DNA from: Candidatus Bathyarchaeota archaeon
Lineage (GTDB): Archaea; Thermoproteota; Bathyarchaeia; Bathyarchaeales; Bathycorpusculaceae
Reading direction: 5' to 3'
NCBI GenBank assembly: GCA_026014745.1
Contig: JAOZHS010000002.1
Coordinates: 496,001-560,000, forward strand
Length of the DNA: 64,000 bases
Position numbers and translations under genes: made by a program. Below the pieces are notes generated by a model. That model was not told the origin of the DNA, searched no databases, and saw nothing but the letters and a program-made list of their open reading frames with translations. Shown one piece after another: positions 43,263 through 51,806 of this stretch. Each line of letters starts with the position of its first letter. Positions within the stretch are counted from its first letter, which is position 1.

Positions 43263-45140
43263 TTATTTTGCCCAAATCAACCTAGCCGAGTTTAGAACGA
43301 CAAATAGGGCATTTCCTTCATGAATTACGGCTGCTAAAACGGGATTAATGACGCCACTTGCAGCCAAAGTAACGCCGATTATATTTATTGTCAAGGCGAA
43401 AAGGATGTTTTGCTTAATCAGACTAACCGTCTTGCGCCCAATTTTTATCATCTGTGGAACTTTTGAGAGGTCATCTGATATCAACACCGCATCGGAGGTT
43501 TCTATTGCGACATCGGTTCCAGTCTTGCCCATGGCTACGCCCACATGAGCTGCAGCTAATGCGGGTGCATCGTTGATGCCGTCGCCGACCATTAGGATTT
43601 TGTTGCCATCCCTTTTTAGTTGCTTGACATAATCAACTTTGCCTTCAGGTAACAAATCTGCAGCTACTTCGGTGATACCCACTTGATTAGCTATGGCGTG
43701 GGCTGTTGAAGAGTTATCCCCCGTCAACATAACCACATTCTTAACCCCCACACTTCGCATATCAACAACCGCCCCCGCCACACCTGCTCTAGACACGTCA
43801 GCGACGCTAACTGAGCCAATTACCAACCCGTTTTCGGATACCAGAAAAACTGTTCTTCCAAGCGCTTTCTGCGTATCTAAGTTTTCTTGGACCTCTTGTT
43901 CAAGGGTAACCTTCTTTGTTTGAAACAGCTTCTCGTTTCCAGCTAAGACTTCTTTGCCCTTATAATTAACCATGACACCTTGACCCGGAAAGACCTCAAA
44001 CGTCGAAGGGTCTTGAGGGCAAATTCCTTCGGTGCTAGCTTTTTCTAGGACTGCTTTTGCCAGCGGATGCTCGGAGAATTTTTCTGCAAGAGCCGCCAAA
44101 GTGATAACTTGCGCTTCAGATTTGCCGTTGAACGTTTTTATGTCGACAACTTGGGGGGTACCTAAGGTCAAGGTTCCTGTTTTGTCCAAGACTACGGTAT
44201 TGGTTTTACCTACGGACTCTAGGGTTGCGCCACCCCGAATAAGTATGCCCCGTTTCGCAGCGTTACCAAGGCTAGCAACTACCGCTGTAGGAGTGGCTAA
44301 AGTAAGGGCGCATGGGCAAGCAATAACTAAAGTTGAAACAACAGCGATTACGTCACTTGTAAAAATGTACGTGCCAATTGCAATCACCATTAAAACTGGC
44401 GCAAAATATCGCGCATAGCGATGTGCAATCTTTTCGATAGGAGCCCTGTTTGCCTGTCCTTCTCTGATGAGTTTAATGATGTGGGCAAAGGTTGTATCTT
44501 CACCGACTTTTTCAGCCCTAATCTCCAAGGCACCCAACTCAACAATAGCCCCAGAGAGCACCTTGCAGTTGACGGATTTTTGGACTGCTATCGATTCGCC
44601 AGTTAAAGAGGCTTGATTTATGGAACCTGTTCCACTTAGGACTTCACCGTCGATAGGAATTTTCTCCCCGGGTTTGACTAAAACCATGTCGCCTACTTTG
44701 ACTTGTTCTATTGGAACGTTTAGTTCTTTGCCGTTTTTGCGTACACGTGCCGTTTTTGGCGCCGATTCTATGAGAAGTTGAATTGCTTTAGATGTTTTCT
44801 TAGCTGTGTAATCTTCAAGTATTTCGCCACCGGACAGCATCAGAACCACTAGTGCTGCGGCCAAGTATTGCCCTACTATAACACCAGCGATTATGGCTAT
44901 TGTTGCAAGTAAGTCAACATCAATATCTTTTTGCAACAAGGCATGGATGGCACTAACAGCTATGGGTGTACCGCCAGCCACTACCGCGACAAGGGCCAAA
45001 CCATCACTAGCCGTGTAAGGTAGAATCTTTAGGGCACCACTGATGAAACTGGTTATGGTGAAGATCGTGCAGGCGGAGAATAGAATCAGGTGCCAGTTGC
45101 TCATCAGAAAGGGCTTTGCGCCGGTTAGTTGGCTGGTCAT
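43263..45140 (-). CDS. P1B-type heavy-metal ATPase
   Basis: 625 residues. About eight membrane helices, the TGES actuator loop (ASLTGESIAV), the metal-binding CPCALTLATP in helix 6, phosphorylation motif DKTGTLTLG, the P1B-specific SEHPLAKAV, and GDGINDAPAL. There is no N-terminal HMA domain. The CPC motif occurs in both copper and zinc/cadmium exporters, so the metal is uncertain. It follows csoR by 11 bases, suggesting a metal-inducible export operon. Confidence 0.9.
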   Translation of the reverse strand: MTSQLTGAKPFLMSNWHLILFSACTIFTITSFISGALKILPYTASDGLALVAVVAGGTPIAVSAIHALLQKDIDVDLLATIAIIAGVIVGQYLAAALVVLMLSGGEILEDYTAKKTSKAIQLLIESAPKTARVRKNGKELNVPIEQVKVGDMVLVKPGEKIPIDGEVLSGTGSINQASLTGESIAVQKSVNCKVLSGAIVELGALEIRAEKVGEDTTFAHIIKLIREGQANRAPIEKIAHRYARYFAPVLMVIAIGTYIFTSDVIAVVSTLVIACPCALTLATPTAVVASLGNAAKRGILIRGGATLESVGKTNTVVLDKTGTLTLGTPQVVDIKTFNGKSEAQVITLAALAEKFSEHPLAKAVLEKASTEGICPQDPSTFEVFPGQGVMVNYKGKEVLAGNEKLFQTKKVTLEQEVQENLDTQKALGRTVFLVSENGLVIGSVSVADVSRAGVAGAVVDMRSVGVKNVVMLTGDNSSTAHAIANQVGITEVAADLLPEGKVDYVKQLKRDGNKILMVGDGINDAPALAAAHVGVAMGKTGTDVAIETSDAVLISDDLSKVPQMIKIGRKTVSLIKQNILFALTINIIGVTLAASGVINPVLAAVIHEGNALFVVLNSARLIWAK

Positions 45141-45151
45141 CGGTAATCCAC

Positions 45152-45433
45152 TTATGCCATGAATTTCATGAGTGCCACTTTGAGGTCTTCGATTGCTGTT
45201 TCGCCTTTACCTTCCTTGGCGGCTTCTAAAACGCAGCTCTCCATGTGGTCTTCTAGCAGTATTCTGCCAACTTGGTTTAGAGCTGCTCGAACTGCACCAA
45301 CTTGGAGCAAAATATCTGGGCAGTCTTTGTCTTCTTCAACCATCTTCCGTAATCCGCGGATATGTCCTTCTATTCGGGATAAGCGGTTTATGACTTCTTT
45401 GTGCCTTTTATGCTGGGTTTCATGCACATGCAA
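45152..45433 (-). CDS. CsoR/RcnR-family metal-sensing repressor
   Basis: 93 residues of the DUF156 all-helical family. VINRLSRIEGHIRGLRKMVEEDKDCPDILLQ has the conserved RIEGQ-like basic patch and the metal-binding Cys; HMESCVLEA carries the second His-x3-Cys ligand pair. Together they give the Cys-His-Cys (CsoR-like) site, consistent with Cu(I) sensing. Start at TTG 45433 or GTG 45427. A G-tract palindrome lies immediately upstream (45437-45459). Repressor and ATPase form one unit, and the repressor probably controls its own promoter. Confidence 0.9.
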   Translation of the reverse strand: MHVHETQHKRHKEVINRLSRIEGHIRGLRKMVEEDKDCPDILLQVGAVRAALNQVGRILLEDHMESCVLEAAKEGKGETAIEDLKVALMKFMA

Positions 45434-45436
45434 ACT

Positions 45437-45459
45437 AATATCCCCCTGGGGGGGATATG
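45437..45459 (-). promoter_or_regulatory. CsoR-type operator
   Basis: ATATCCCCCTGGGGGGGATAT is an almost perfect inverted repeat with a C/G-tract core, the type of site bound by CsoR/FrmR-family tetramers. It lies 4 bases before the csoR start and downstream of a TTTAATT TATA-like box near 45468-45476 (minus strand), so a bound repressor would cover the transcription start. Confidence 0.75.
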
Positions 45460-45599
45460 TGACGGGAACAAATTAAAGTTTTCTAGAAGAAAGAAAACAA
45501 GAAAGTCTGGATTTGGGCAAATAACAGTGAAGGCTAAGGCAACGCTTCACCAATAGGTTTTTCCCGAGAATGCATAAATAATAATAGCCATAGTCGATA

Positions 45600-45615
45600 G
45601 TTAAGCTAACTTAAC
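45600..45615. promoter_or_regulatory. Inverted repeat at the thrC promoter
   Basis: GTTAAGCTAACTTAAC is a perfect arm-to-arm palindrome (6-bp arms, 4-base spacer) about 25 bases downstream of the TATA-like TGCATAAATA (45570-45579), at the expected transcription start of thrC. It is a candidate operator; no binding protein is known. Confidence 0.4.
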
Positions 45616-45648
45616 ACAATTAACCTAACACGCAGGAGAGAATAACCC

Positions 45649-46899
45649 GTGGTACATCAGGAATGCATAAACTGCAAAACAACCTACAGCATAGATGAGA
45701 TTGTTTACTTCTGCAAAAAATGCGGAGACATCCTCGAAGTAAAATTTGACGGAACCGAACTGTCAGAGGCAGTGAAAACCAGCGACTGGAAAACCAAGCC
45801 GCTCTCTGTTTGGCGATACCGCCCGTTTATGCCCATCCATGAAGCAACCAAACTAGTCACCCTCGGAGAAGGCGGCACCGGACTCCACCGCAGTGAACGC
45901 CTCGGCAAAGAGTTAGGCATCAATAATGTCTACGTAAAAAACGAAGGCGAAAACCCAACAGGCAGCTTCAAAGACCGCGGCATGACCGTCGGCGTCACCA
46001 AAGCCGTCGAGTTGGGCGCTCGGCATGTCATCTGCGCATCCACAGGCAACACCAGCGCAGCCCTCGCAGCCTACGCCGCCCGAGCAGGCATAAAATGCAC
46101 CGTACTCATTCCCTCGGGCAAAATCGCCTATGGCAAACTTAGCCAAGCCATGATTCACGGTGCCAAAGTCCTCCAAGTTAGAGGCAACTTCGACGAGGCA
46201 CTGGAATTTGTGCTTAAACTCGCCGAGAAACACAAAGACATCTACCTGCTCAACTCAATTAACCCCTTTCGCATAGAGGGACAAAAATCGTTAGGCTACG
46301 AAATCTGTGAACAACTCAACTATGAAGCACCCGACCGCATCATCATCCCAGTTGGAAACGCAGGCAACATCAGCGCCGTCTGGAAGGGGCTCAAAGAATT
46401 CTACGAGTTAGGCTTAATCAAGAAACTTCCCAAAATGACAGGCATTCAAGCCGCAGGCTCCGCACCCATCGCGCAAGCCATCAAAGCTCATAGCGACAAA
46501 ATCGTCCCCGTCGAGAACCCAGAAACCATCGCCACAGCCATCCGCATCGGTGCGCCTGTGAGCTGGAAGAAAGCCGTTAACGCTATCCGCGAGTCGCATG
46601 GAACCGCCGAAACCGTCACAGACGAAGAAATCTTGGCGGCACAGAAGCTGCTTGCCAGAATTGAAGGCATCTTTGTGGAACCAGCCAGCGCCTCATCCAT
46701 TGCAGGCTTACACAAACTCATCAAGAAAGGCGTAATCTTAGAGGATGAACGCGTCGTCTGCATAACCACTGGCCATGGCCTCAAAGACCCTGACACCGCA
46801 ATAAAGCAATGCGAAAAGCCAGTTGAGGTTGATGCGGAAATTACAGCGATTGAGGAAGCGTTGGGTTTAAAGAAGGCGCAGGTAGTAATAGCACGGTGA
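45649..46899 (+). CDS. thrC: Threonine synthase
   Basis: 416 residues from a GTG with GGAGAG about 8 bases upstream. The N-terminal zinc-ribbon-like CINCKTTYSIDEIVYFCKKCG is seen in archaeal forms. PLP-binding Lys is in ENPTGSFKDRGM, CASTGNTSAALAAYAARAG binds phosphate, and PVGNAGNISAVWKG closes the site. It converts O-phosphohomoserine to threonine. First gene of thrC-hom-lysC; homoserine kinase is not in the window. Confidence 0.95.
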   Translation: MVHQECINCKTTYSIDEIVYFCKKCGDILEVKFDGTELSEAVKTSDWKTKPLSVWRYRPFMPIHEATKLVTLGEGGTGLHRSERLGKELGINNVYVKNEGENPTGSFKDRGMTVGVTKAVELGARHVICASTGNTSAALAAYAARAGIKCTVLIPSGKIAYGKLSQAMIHGAKVLQVRGNFDEALEFVLKLAEKHKDIYLLNSINPFRIEGQKSLGYEICEQLNYEAPDRIIIPVGNAGNISAVWKGLKEFYELGLIKKLPKMTGIQAAGSAPIAQAIKAHSDKIVPVENPETIATAIRIGAPVSWKKAVNAIRESHGTAETVTDEEILAAQKLLARIEGIFVEPASASSIAGLHKLIKKGVILEDERVVCITTGHGLKDPDTAIKQCEKPVEVDAEITAIEEALGLKKAQVVIAR

Positions 46900-46907
46900 G
46901 GTAGAAC

Positions 46908-47939
46908 ATGAGGATTATTTTGGTTGGATACGGCGTTGTAGGCAAAGGCGTTACAACGATTCTTGCCAAACGCACCGTCGAGAAAGTCAAAGACTACGGG
47001 TTTAACCCCAAAATCGTAGCCATAGCAGACATCGATGGCGCAGTCATCAACCCCCGCGGATTCACCCCAGAAAAGCTCGAGGCAATTAAGCAGCGGGGCT
47101 ACCCGATTTCAGCTGACCCCGAATATGGACATCCAGGCATAAAGGCGCTTGAAGTCATCGAATCCGTTGAAGCTGAAGTGGTGGTCGAAGTCACCCCGGT
47201 CAACATCCAAACCGCTGAACCAGCCCTCTCACATATCACCACCGCATTCAAAACAGGCAAACACGTCGTCACAACCAACAAAGGACCTCTAGCCCTTGCT
47301 ATGCCCGCATTGACCGAGCTTGCTGAGTATAACAATGTGTATTTCCGTTTTAGCGGCACAGTCGGCGGCGGTACCCCCATGTTGGAGTTCGCTAAACGTT
47401 GCCTTGCAGGCGACCGCATTTTGGGCATTAAAGGCATCTTAAACGGCACGACCAACTACATCCTAACTGAGATGCTTCAAAACAAAGTTAGTTTCCAAGA
47501 TGCCCTGTCCAGCGCGCAGAAACTGGGCTATGCAGAGCGGGAACCCTCAATGGATATTGACGGCTTTGACACTGCCTGCAAAACAGTCATACTTGCCAAC
47601 TGGATACTTAACCAGAAAGTCACCCTCCGAGATGTAGACCGAACAGGCATCCGCGACGTTACCTTAGATATGCTTGAAGACGCTTCCAAGAGGGGCAATA
47701 CAGTTAAACTCATCGGCGCCCTAGACGGCGTCAGCAAACCAACCGTGAAACCCACAGAAATCCCCAAAACCAGCCCGCTTTGCGTGAGTGGAGTCCTCAA
47801 CGCCGTAACCTACCAGTGCGAATTCGCCGCTGAACAAACCATTATCGGCAGAGGAGCAGGCTCTATTGAGACGGCAGGCGCTGTTTTAAGAGACCTCTTA
47901 GACATAAGACATAAGTTAGCAACTAAACTACTAACGTAG
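46908..47939 (+). CDS. hom: Homoserine dehydrogenase
   Basis: 343 residues. GYGVVGKGVTTIL binds NAD(P), VVTTNKGPLALAMPAL and FSGTVGGGTPMLEFAKRCLAGD hold catalytic residues, and GILNGTTNYILTEM with DGFDTACKTVILANW is the substrate region. There is no C-terminal ACT domain, as in short archaeal forms. It lies 8 bases after thrC and shortly before lysC. Confidence 0.95.
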   Translation: MRIILVGYGVVGKGVTTILAKRTVEKVKDYGFNPKIVAIADIDGAVINPRGFTPEKLEAIKQRGYPISADPEYGHPGIKALEVIESVEAEVVVEVTPVNIQTAEPALSHITTAFKTGKHVVTTNKGPLALAMPALTELAEYNNVYFRFSGTVGGGTPMLEFAKRCLAGDRILGIKGILNGTTNYILTEMLQNKVSFQDALSSAQKLGYAEREPSMDIDGFDTACKTVILANWILNQKVTLRDVDRTGIRDVTLDMLEDASKRGNTVKLIGALDGVSKPTVKPTEIPKTSPLCVSGVLNAVTYQCEFAAEQTIIGRGAGSIETAGAVLRDLLDIRHKLATKLLT

Positions 47940-47958
47940 AAGAAAAGTGAATTACGCC

Positions 47959-49368
47959 ATGAAAATAGTGATGAAGTTCGGTGGAACCAGCGTTGGCACA
48001 GGCGAAAACATACGCCACGTAGCCGAGTTAGTTACCCAATACTCGAAGAAAGATAACAAAGTAGCCGTTGTTGTTTCGGCATTGGCAGGCGTCACTAACG
48101 AGTTGATTGAGACTGGATGTAAAGCTAAAAAAAGCGACGAACAAAACATCCAAGCATTCACTGCCCGACTGCTCAAGAAACACAACGAAGCCATCACAGC
48201 CGCCATCACCAGCAAACAGATCCAAAAAGAAGTCGCCGAAATCACCGAAAAAACCATCGGCGAACTCGAAAAAGTCTTAACTGGCATCTGCTATGTAGGC
48301 GAACTCACACCTAAATCCAAAGACTACGTTATGTCTTTTGGTGAACGCCTCTCTGCACCTATCGTTAGTGGAGCTATACGGGACTTCAATGCGGAATCAC
48401 AGTTCTTCACAGGCAAAGACGCTGGCATAGTTACCGACAGCAACTTCGGCGACGCCGACCCCCTCATGAACTATACAACTCACCTCGTTCGAGAACGACT
48501 CAGCCCCCTGCTTGAAAAGGGCGCAATTCCCGTCGTCACTGGCTTTATAGCCGCTAACCAAGATGGCGTCGTCACCACAGTCGGTCGAGGCGGCTCAGAC
48601 TACACCGCCACCATCCTTGGCGTCGCTTTGGAGGCTGACGAAGTGTGGATATGGACTGATGTGGACGGCATAATGACCACTGACCCTAAACTGGTATCCG
48701 CTGCCCGCATGCTGCCGCAACTGAGTTATAAGGAAGCGGCGGAAATGGCGATTTTCGGCGCTAAAGCCATGCATCCACGCGCACTTGGACCAGTTAGTAA
48801 AGTCGGTATTCCTGTGCGTATCCGCAACACCGCTCACCCCGAAAACAGCGGCACTTTAATCACTAAGGAACCAGCAAAAAATGAGACAAAACCCGTCAAA
48901 GCCGTAGCCATGATAAAAGATGTCGCAATGGTAAACGTTTACGGAGCCGCCATGGTAGGTGCTCCGGGCAGCTACGCCAAGGTCTTTGAAATCTTGGGCA
49001 GAAACGACATAAACATCATGATGCTATCCGCAGCGGCTTCAGAAGCAAACATATCCATAATAATCAAACGCGGACTCTTAGGCAGAGCAATCAGCAACCT
49101 CGAAATAGCGTTGCAGGAACGGGGCGGCTTAGTCAGCGAAGTCACCGCCGAAGACGATGTCGCCGTAATTGCAGTTATGGGTGCTTACATGAAGGGCACT
49201 TTGGGTGTCGCCTCAAAAATCTTTGACACCGTAGCCAAACGGGGCATAAACATCCGCATGATTGCACAAGGCAGCTCAGAACTCAACATCAGCTTTGTCG
49301 TTAAAGAAAAAGACGGAGCAGCAGTCGTAAAAGCAATCCATGAAGAATTTAATCTCGATAAGGCTTAA
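47959..49368 (+). CDS. lysC: Aspartate kinase
   Basis: 469 residues from the ATG at 47959 (MKIVMKFGGTSVGTG), with GTGA 8 bases upstream. The kinase domain has KFGGTS, VVSALAGVTN, SFGERLSAP and GRGGSDYTA. Two C-terminal ACT domains follow (MVNVYGAAMVGAPGSYAKVFEIL and VIAVMGAYMKGTLGVASKIF), pointing to feedback control by lysine or threonine. It is the third gene of the operon for the aspartate family. Confidence 0.95.
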   Translation: MKIVMKFGGTSVGTGENIRHVAELVTQYSKKDNKVAVVVSALAGVTNELIETGCKAKKSDEQNIQAFTARLLKKHNEAITAAITSKQIQKEVAEITEKTIGELEKVLTGICYVGELTPKSKDYVMSFGERLSAPIVSGAIRDFNAESQFFTGKDAGIVTDSNFGDADPLMNYTTHLVRERLSPLLEKGAIPVVTGFIAANQDGVVTTVGRGGSDYTATILGVALEADEVWIWTDVDGIMTTDPKLVSAARMLPQLSYKEAAEMAIFGAKAMHPRALGPVSKVGIPVRIRNTAHPENSGTLITKEPAKNETKPVKAVAMIKDVAMVNVYGAAMVGAPGSYAKVFEILGRNDINIMMLSAAASEANISIIIKRGLLGRAISNLEIALQERGGLVSEVTAEDDVAVIAVMGAYMKGTLGVASKIFDTVAKRGINIRMIAQGSSELNISFVVKEKDGAAVVKAIHEEFNLDKA

Positions 49369-49427
49369 TGCCTTTCTCTTTTTGGTGAAACCTTGGGAAC
49401 AACCAAGAACCCAATTAAAAATTAGGA

Positions 49428-50378
49428 TCAGACTTTTTCAGGTATTTCGAGCTTTAGCTGCCTCTTTAATGTCTTGTATCTGTTTCTAACCGTAACTTCC
49501 GTGACTCCTGCGGCTGCAGCGATATCTTTCTGGGTTATCTTTTCGCTATTCTGCAAACAGGCTATGTAGAGCGCAGCTGACGCCATACCCATTGGGTCTT
49601 TTCCTGCTGCAACCCGTTTCTGCCGCGCTTCTCGTAGTATTGCAATGGCAACGCCCTGAGTCCGTCCAGAAACACCATTCGCCTCGGCAATCTTTGAAAC
49701 ATATGTTAAAGGGTCAGAAATCGGCATGTGAAAATCAAGCTCCCTCAACAGCAAACGGTAGCAGCGGGCAACATCTTTCGCATCAACAAGGCTAGCCTCA
49801 CTGATTTCGCGAAGAGATCGGGGTGCCCCGTTTCTGCGGCAAGCAGCATACAGAGAGGCTGCGACGATTCCAGATATGGATCTTCCACGAACTAGACCTT
49901 TATCGAGTGCTCTTCTGTAAACGACGGCAGCTTGCTCTTTGACGGACGGCGAGAGGGAAACTTTACAAGATAAACGCTCAAGTTCCGCCATGGCTTGAGC
50001 CAAGTTGCGGTCAACAGACGAGTGTACGCGGCTTCGAATTTGCCACTTCCTAAGACGCCACATTTGCAGTCTGGTTGATAAGGGCAGTTTTCTTCCTAGT
50101 GCGTCTCTATCAACTTGGCTGATTGTTGTGGATAATCCTTTGTCATGAATTGAATAGGATGTTGGCATGCCAACGCGGCTTCGTGAGGTTTTCTCTTGCT
50201 GAGTAAACGCTCGCCACTCGGGACTTTTATCTAGCATCTGCTCATATAAAACGAGACCACAGTCGCCGCAAACGGTTTCGCCAGTGTCATAGTCATGAAC
50301 AAGATTTTTGCTGGCACATTCAGGGCAATTTTCAGTTAAGCGCTGTGGCGTTTTTGGGGCTTGGGGGGTTATACTCAT
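49428..50378 (-). CDS. tfb: Transcription initiation factor TFB (TFIIB)
   Basis: 316 residues from the ATG at 50378 (MSITPQAPKTPQRLT). The N-terminal zinc ribbon is CPECASKNLVHDYDTGETVCGDCG, the B-reader segment follows (PEWRAFTQQEK), and there are two cyclin repeats (ISGIVAASLYAACRRNG and MASAALYIACLQNS). A C-terminal helix-turn-helix (ITQKDIAAAAGVTEVTVRNRYKTL) binds the BRE. It recruits RNA polymerase to TATA promoters and marks the window as archaeal. An extra start at 50411 is possible. Confidence 0.97.
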   Translation of the reverse strand: MSITPQAPKTPQRLTENCPECASKNLVHDYDTGETVCGDCGLVLYEQMLDKSPEWRAFTQQEKTSRSRVGMPTSYSIHDKGLSTTISQVDRDALGRKLPLSTRLQMWRLRKWQIRSRVHSSVDRNLAQAMAELERLSCKVSLSPSVKEQAAVVYRRALDKGLVRGRSISGIVAASLYAACRRNGAPRSLREISEASLVDAKDVARCYRLLLRELDFHMPISDPLTYVSKIAEANGVSGRTQGVAIAILREARQKRVAAGKDPMGMASAALYIACLQNSEKITQKDIAAAAGVTEVTVRNRYKTLKRQLKLEIPEKV

Positions 50379-50657
50379 TTTTTCTGCTCCGTTACTTGCC
50401 CAGAACGTCACTAAATCATAAAATCTGATTAAGGTAAAAATGCTCGATCTGCGCAGTTAACTTAGAAGGGGGGTGGTTGTTATTATACATGATTTGTTTT
50501 GGGAGTTATATTCAGGTGTTAAATGCCATTTTCACGTTTATGTTGGCAATATTCCCCCAGTTTAGAGGCTCACCTACTTGTTGCTGCCCAAACGCAATCA
50601 CAACACTTTTTATGCATTCGACAACTGCCTTTTTGCAGTAATTCTGAGGGCACCCAT

Positions 50658-51146
50658 TTGTTTAGAGAACTGATTAAAGCTAACAGGGAAGGGTCCGTTA
50701 AAGTCATAGCTGCCATCGTGATTGTTGTAGTCGTGGTTGCGCTGGTCGCTTTAGGCTTCTATTACTATAACGCTTATCATAATCTCAAGTTTGAGTTAAC
50801 CAGTGTTGGCGTGGAGAATCTTAGCGTGCAGTCGTTTACGCTTAATTTTGGGTTAACCATCAATAATACCAATCTGTTACCCGTCTATATTCCAAGCGGT
50901 TCCTTTGAAATCTACATAAACGGTCAGCATTTGGGCGCTGGAACATTTAATTCTGTAACGATTGGAGGCAACAGTTTAGGCGAAATCGTGTCGCCAGTTA
51001 CTTTTAACACCACCGATATCCCCTCAGTCATATACTTCCTTATTGTTGGAGGCGGAAACATTACGGTAGCTGCTAATGGCGCAATTAACGTGTGGCTGTT
51101 TGAGGTTCCATTCAACACTACCGTTTACGAAACAAAAGTCACTTAA
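50658..51146 (+). CDS. LEA14-like membrane-anchored protein
   Basis: 162 residues from a TTG at 50658, chosen for GAGG 8 bases upstream; a longer frame to 50523 lacks support. A membrane helix (VIAAIVIVVVVVALVALGFYYY) anchors an extracytoplasmic beta domain with FTLNFGLTINNTNLLPVYIPSGSFEIYINGQ, the LEA14/WHy pattern (late embryogenesis abundant type 2). Such domains are common in archaeal surface proteins and in stress proteins; the exact role is unknown. Confidence 0.75.
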   Translation: MFRELIKANREGSVKVIAAIVIVVVVVALVALGFYYYNAYHNLKFELTSVGVENLSVQSFTLNFGLTINNTNLLPVYIPSGSFEIYINGQHLGAGTFNSVTIGGNSLGEIVSPVTFNTTDIPSVIYFLIVGGGNITVAANGAINVWLFEVPFNTTVYETKVT

Positions 51147-51262
51147 CGTTGAATACATGTTGTCAAACTTGGGGCGGGGTTATGTTCAAATAGTTCAGCC
51201 CGATAGTTTGGCTTGGTAGTTTCCGTATATAACCTACCTTAAAAAACCCGGAAGAAATACAG

Positions 51263-51748
51263 ATGAAGTTTAACGCTAAAAGATTGGCAGTCTCCACCAT
51301 TTTAGCCGCCTTATACGCGGTTGGAGTCATAGCATTAGCCCCTATAGGTTTTGGAATTTATCAAGTCAGAATCGCAGACGCCCTCTTACCGCTGTCTATG
51401 ATTTTTGGGTTACCAAGCGCCATCGGTTTTGGTTTAGGATGCTTAGTCGCCAACGTCTATGGTGGATTAGGAATAATCGACATCATCGGCGGAGCCGTAG
51501 CCAACATCGTGGCTTGCACATTGGCATACTATATTGGACGCAGAGGTGGAATCGCACGTCGGTTCATCGGAACTGTGGCAATAACGGTTGCAGTAACGTT
51601 GATTGTGGGCGGTTACCTTTCGTTGCTCTTTGAGGTCCCCGTAGAGTTTGGGCTACTGGGGATATTTGTGGGCTCCGTTGTGGCTGTAAACTTTGTTGGG
51701 TTCCCCTTAGAAGAGGCAATACGTCGAATCCCCCTCTTCAAAGATTAG
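51263..51748 (+). CDS. QueT-type substrate-binding membrane protein
   Basis: 161 residues with five or so helices. YQVRIADALLPLSMIFGLPSAIGFGLGC and NVYGGLGIIDIIGGAVANI are the QueT signature, an ECF transporter S component linked in bacteria to queuosine precursors. In archaea the substrate may be a related deazapurine such as an archaeosine precursor, or something else. A CGTATATAACC TATA box lies about 40 bases upstream. No preQ1-type riboswitch is visible and no ECF ATPase is adjacent. Confidence 0.85.
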   Translation: MKFNAKRLAVSTILAALYAVGVIALAPIGFGIYQVRIADALLPLSMIFGLPSAIGFGLGCLVANVYGGLGIIDIIGGAVANIVACTLAYYIGRRGGIARRFIGTVAITVAVTLIVGGYLSLLFEVPVEFGLLGIFVGSVVAVNFVGFPLEEAIRRIPLFKD

Positions 51749-51806
51749 CCCAAAAAAACCACAGTGCTAGGACGATGGTACCCCTCAGAGAGGTGCGACA
51801 CGTAGG

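Noticed and set aside
51147-51262. preQ1-type riboswitch before the QueT-like gene
   Set aside because: The TATA box at about 51225 leaves only a short leader, too short for an aptamer, and no preQ1 consensus is visible.
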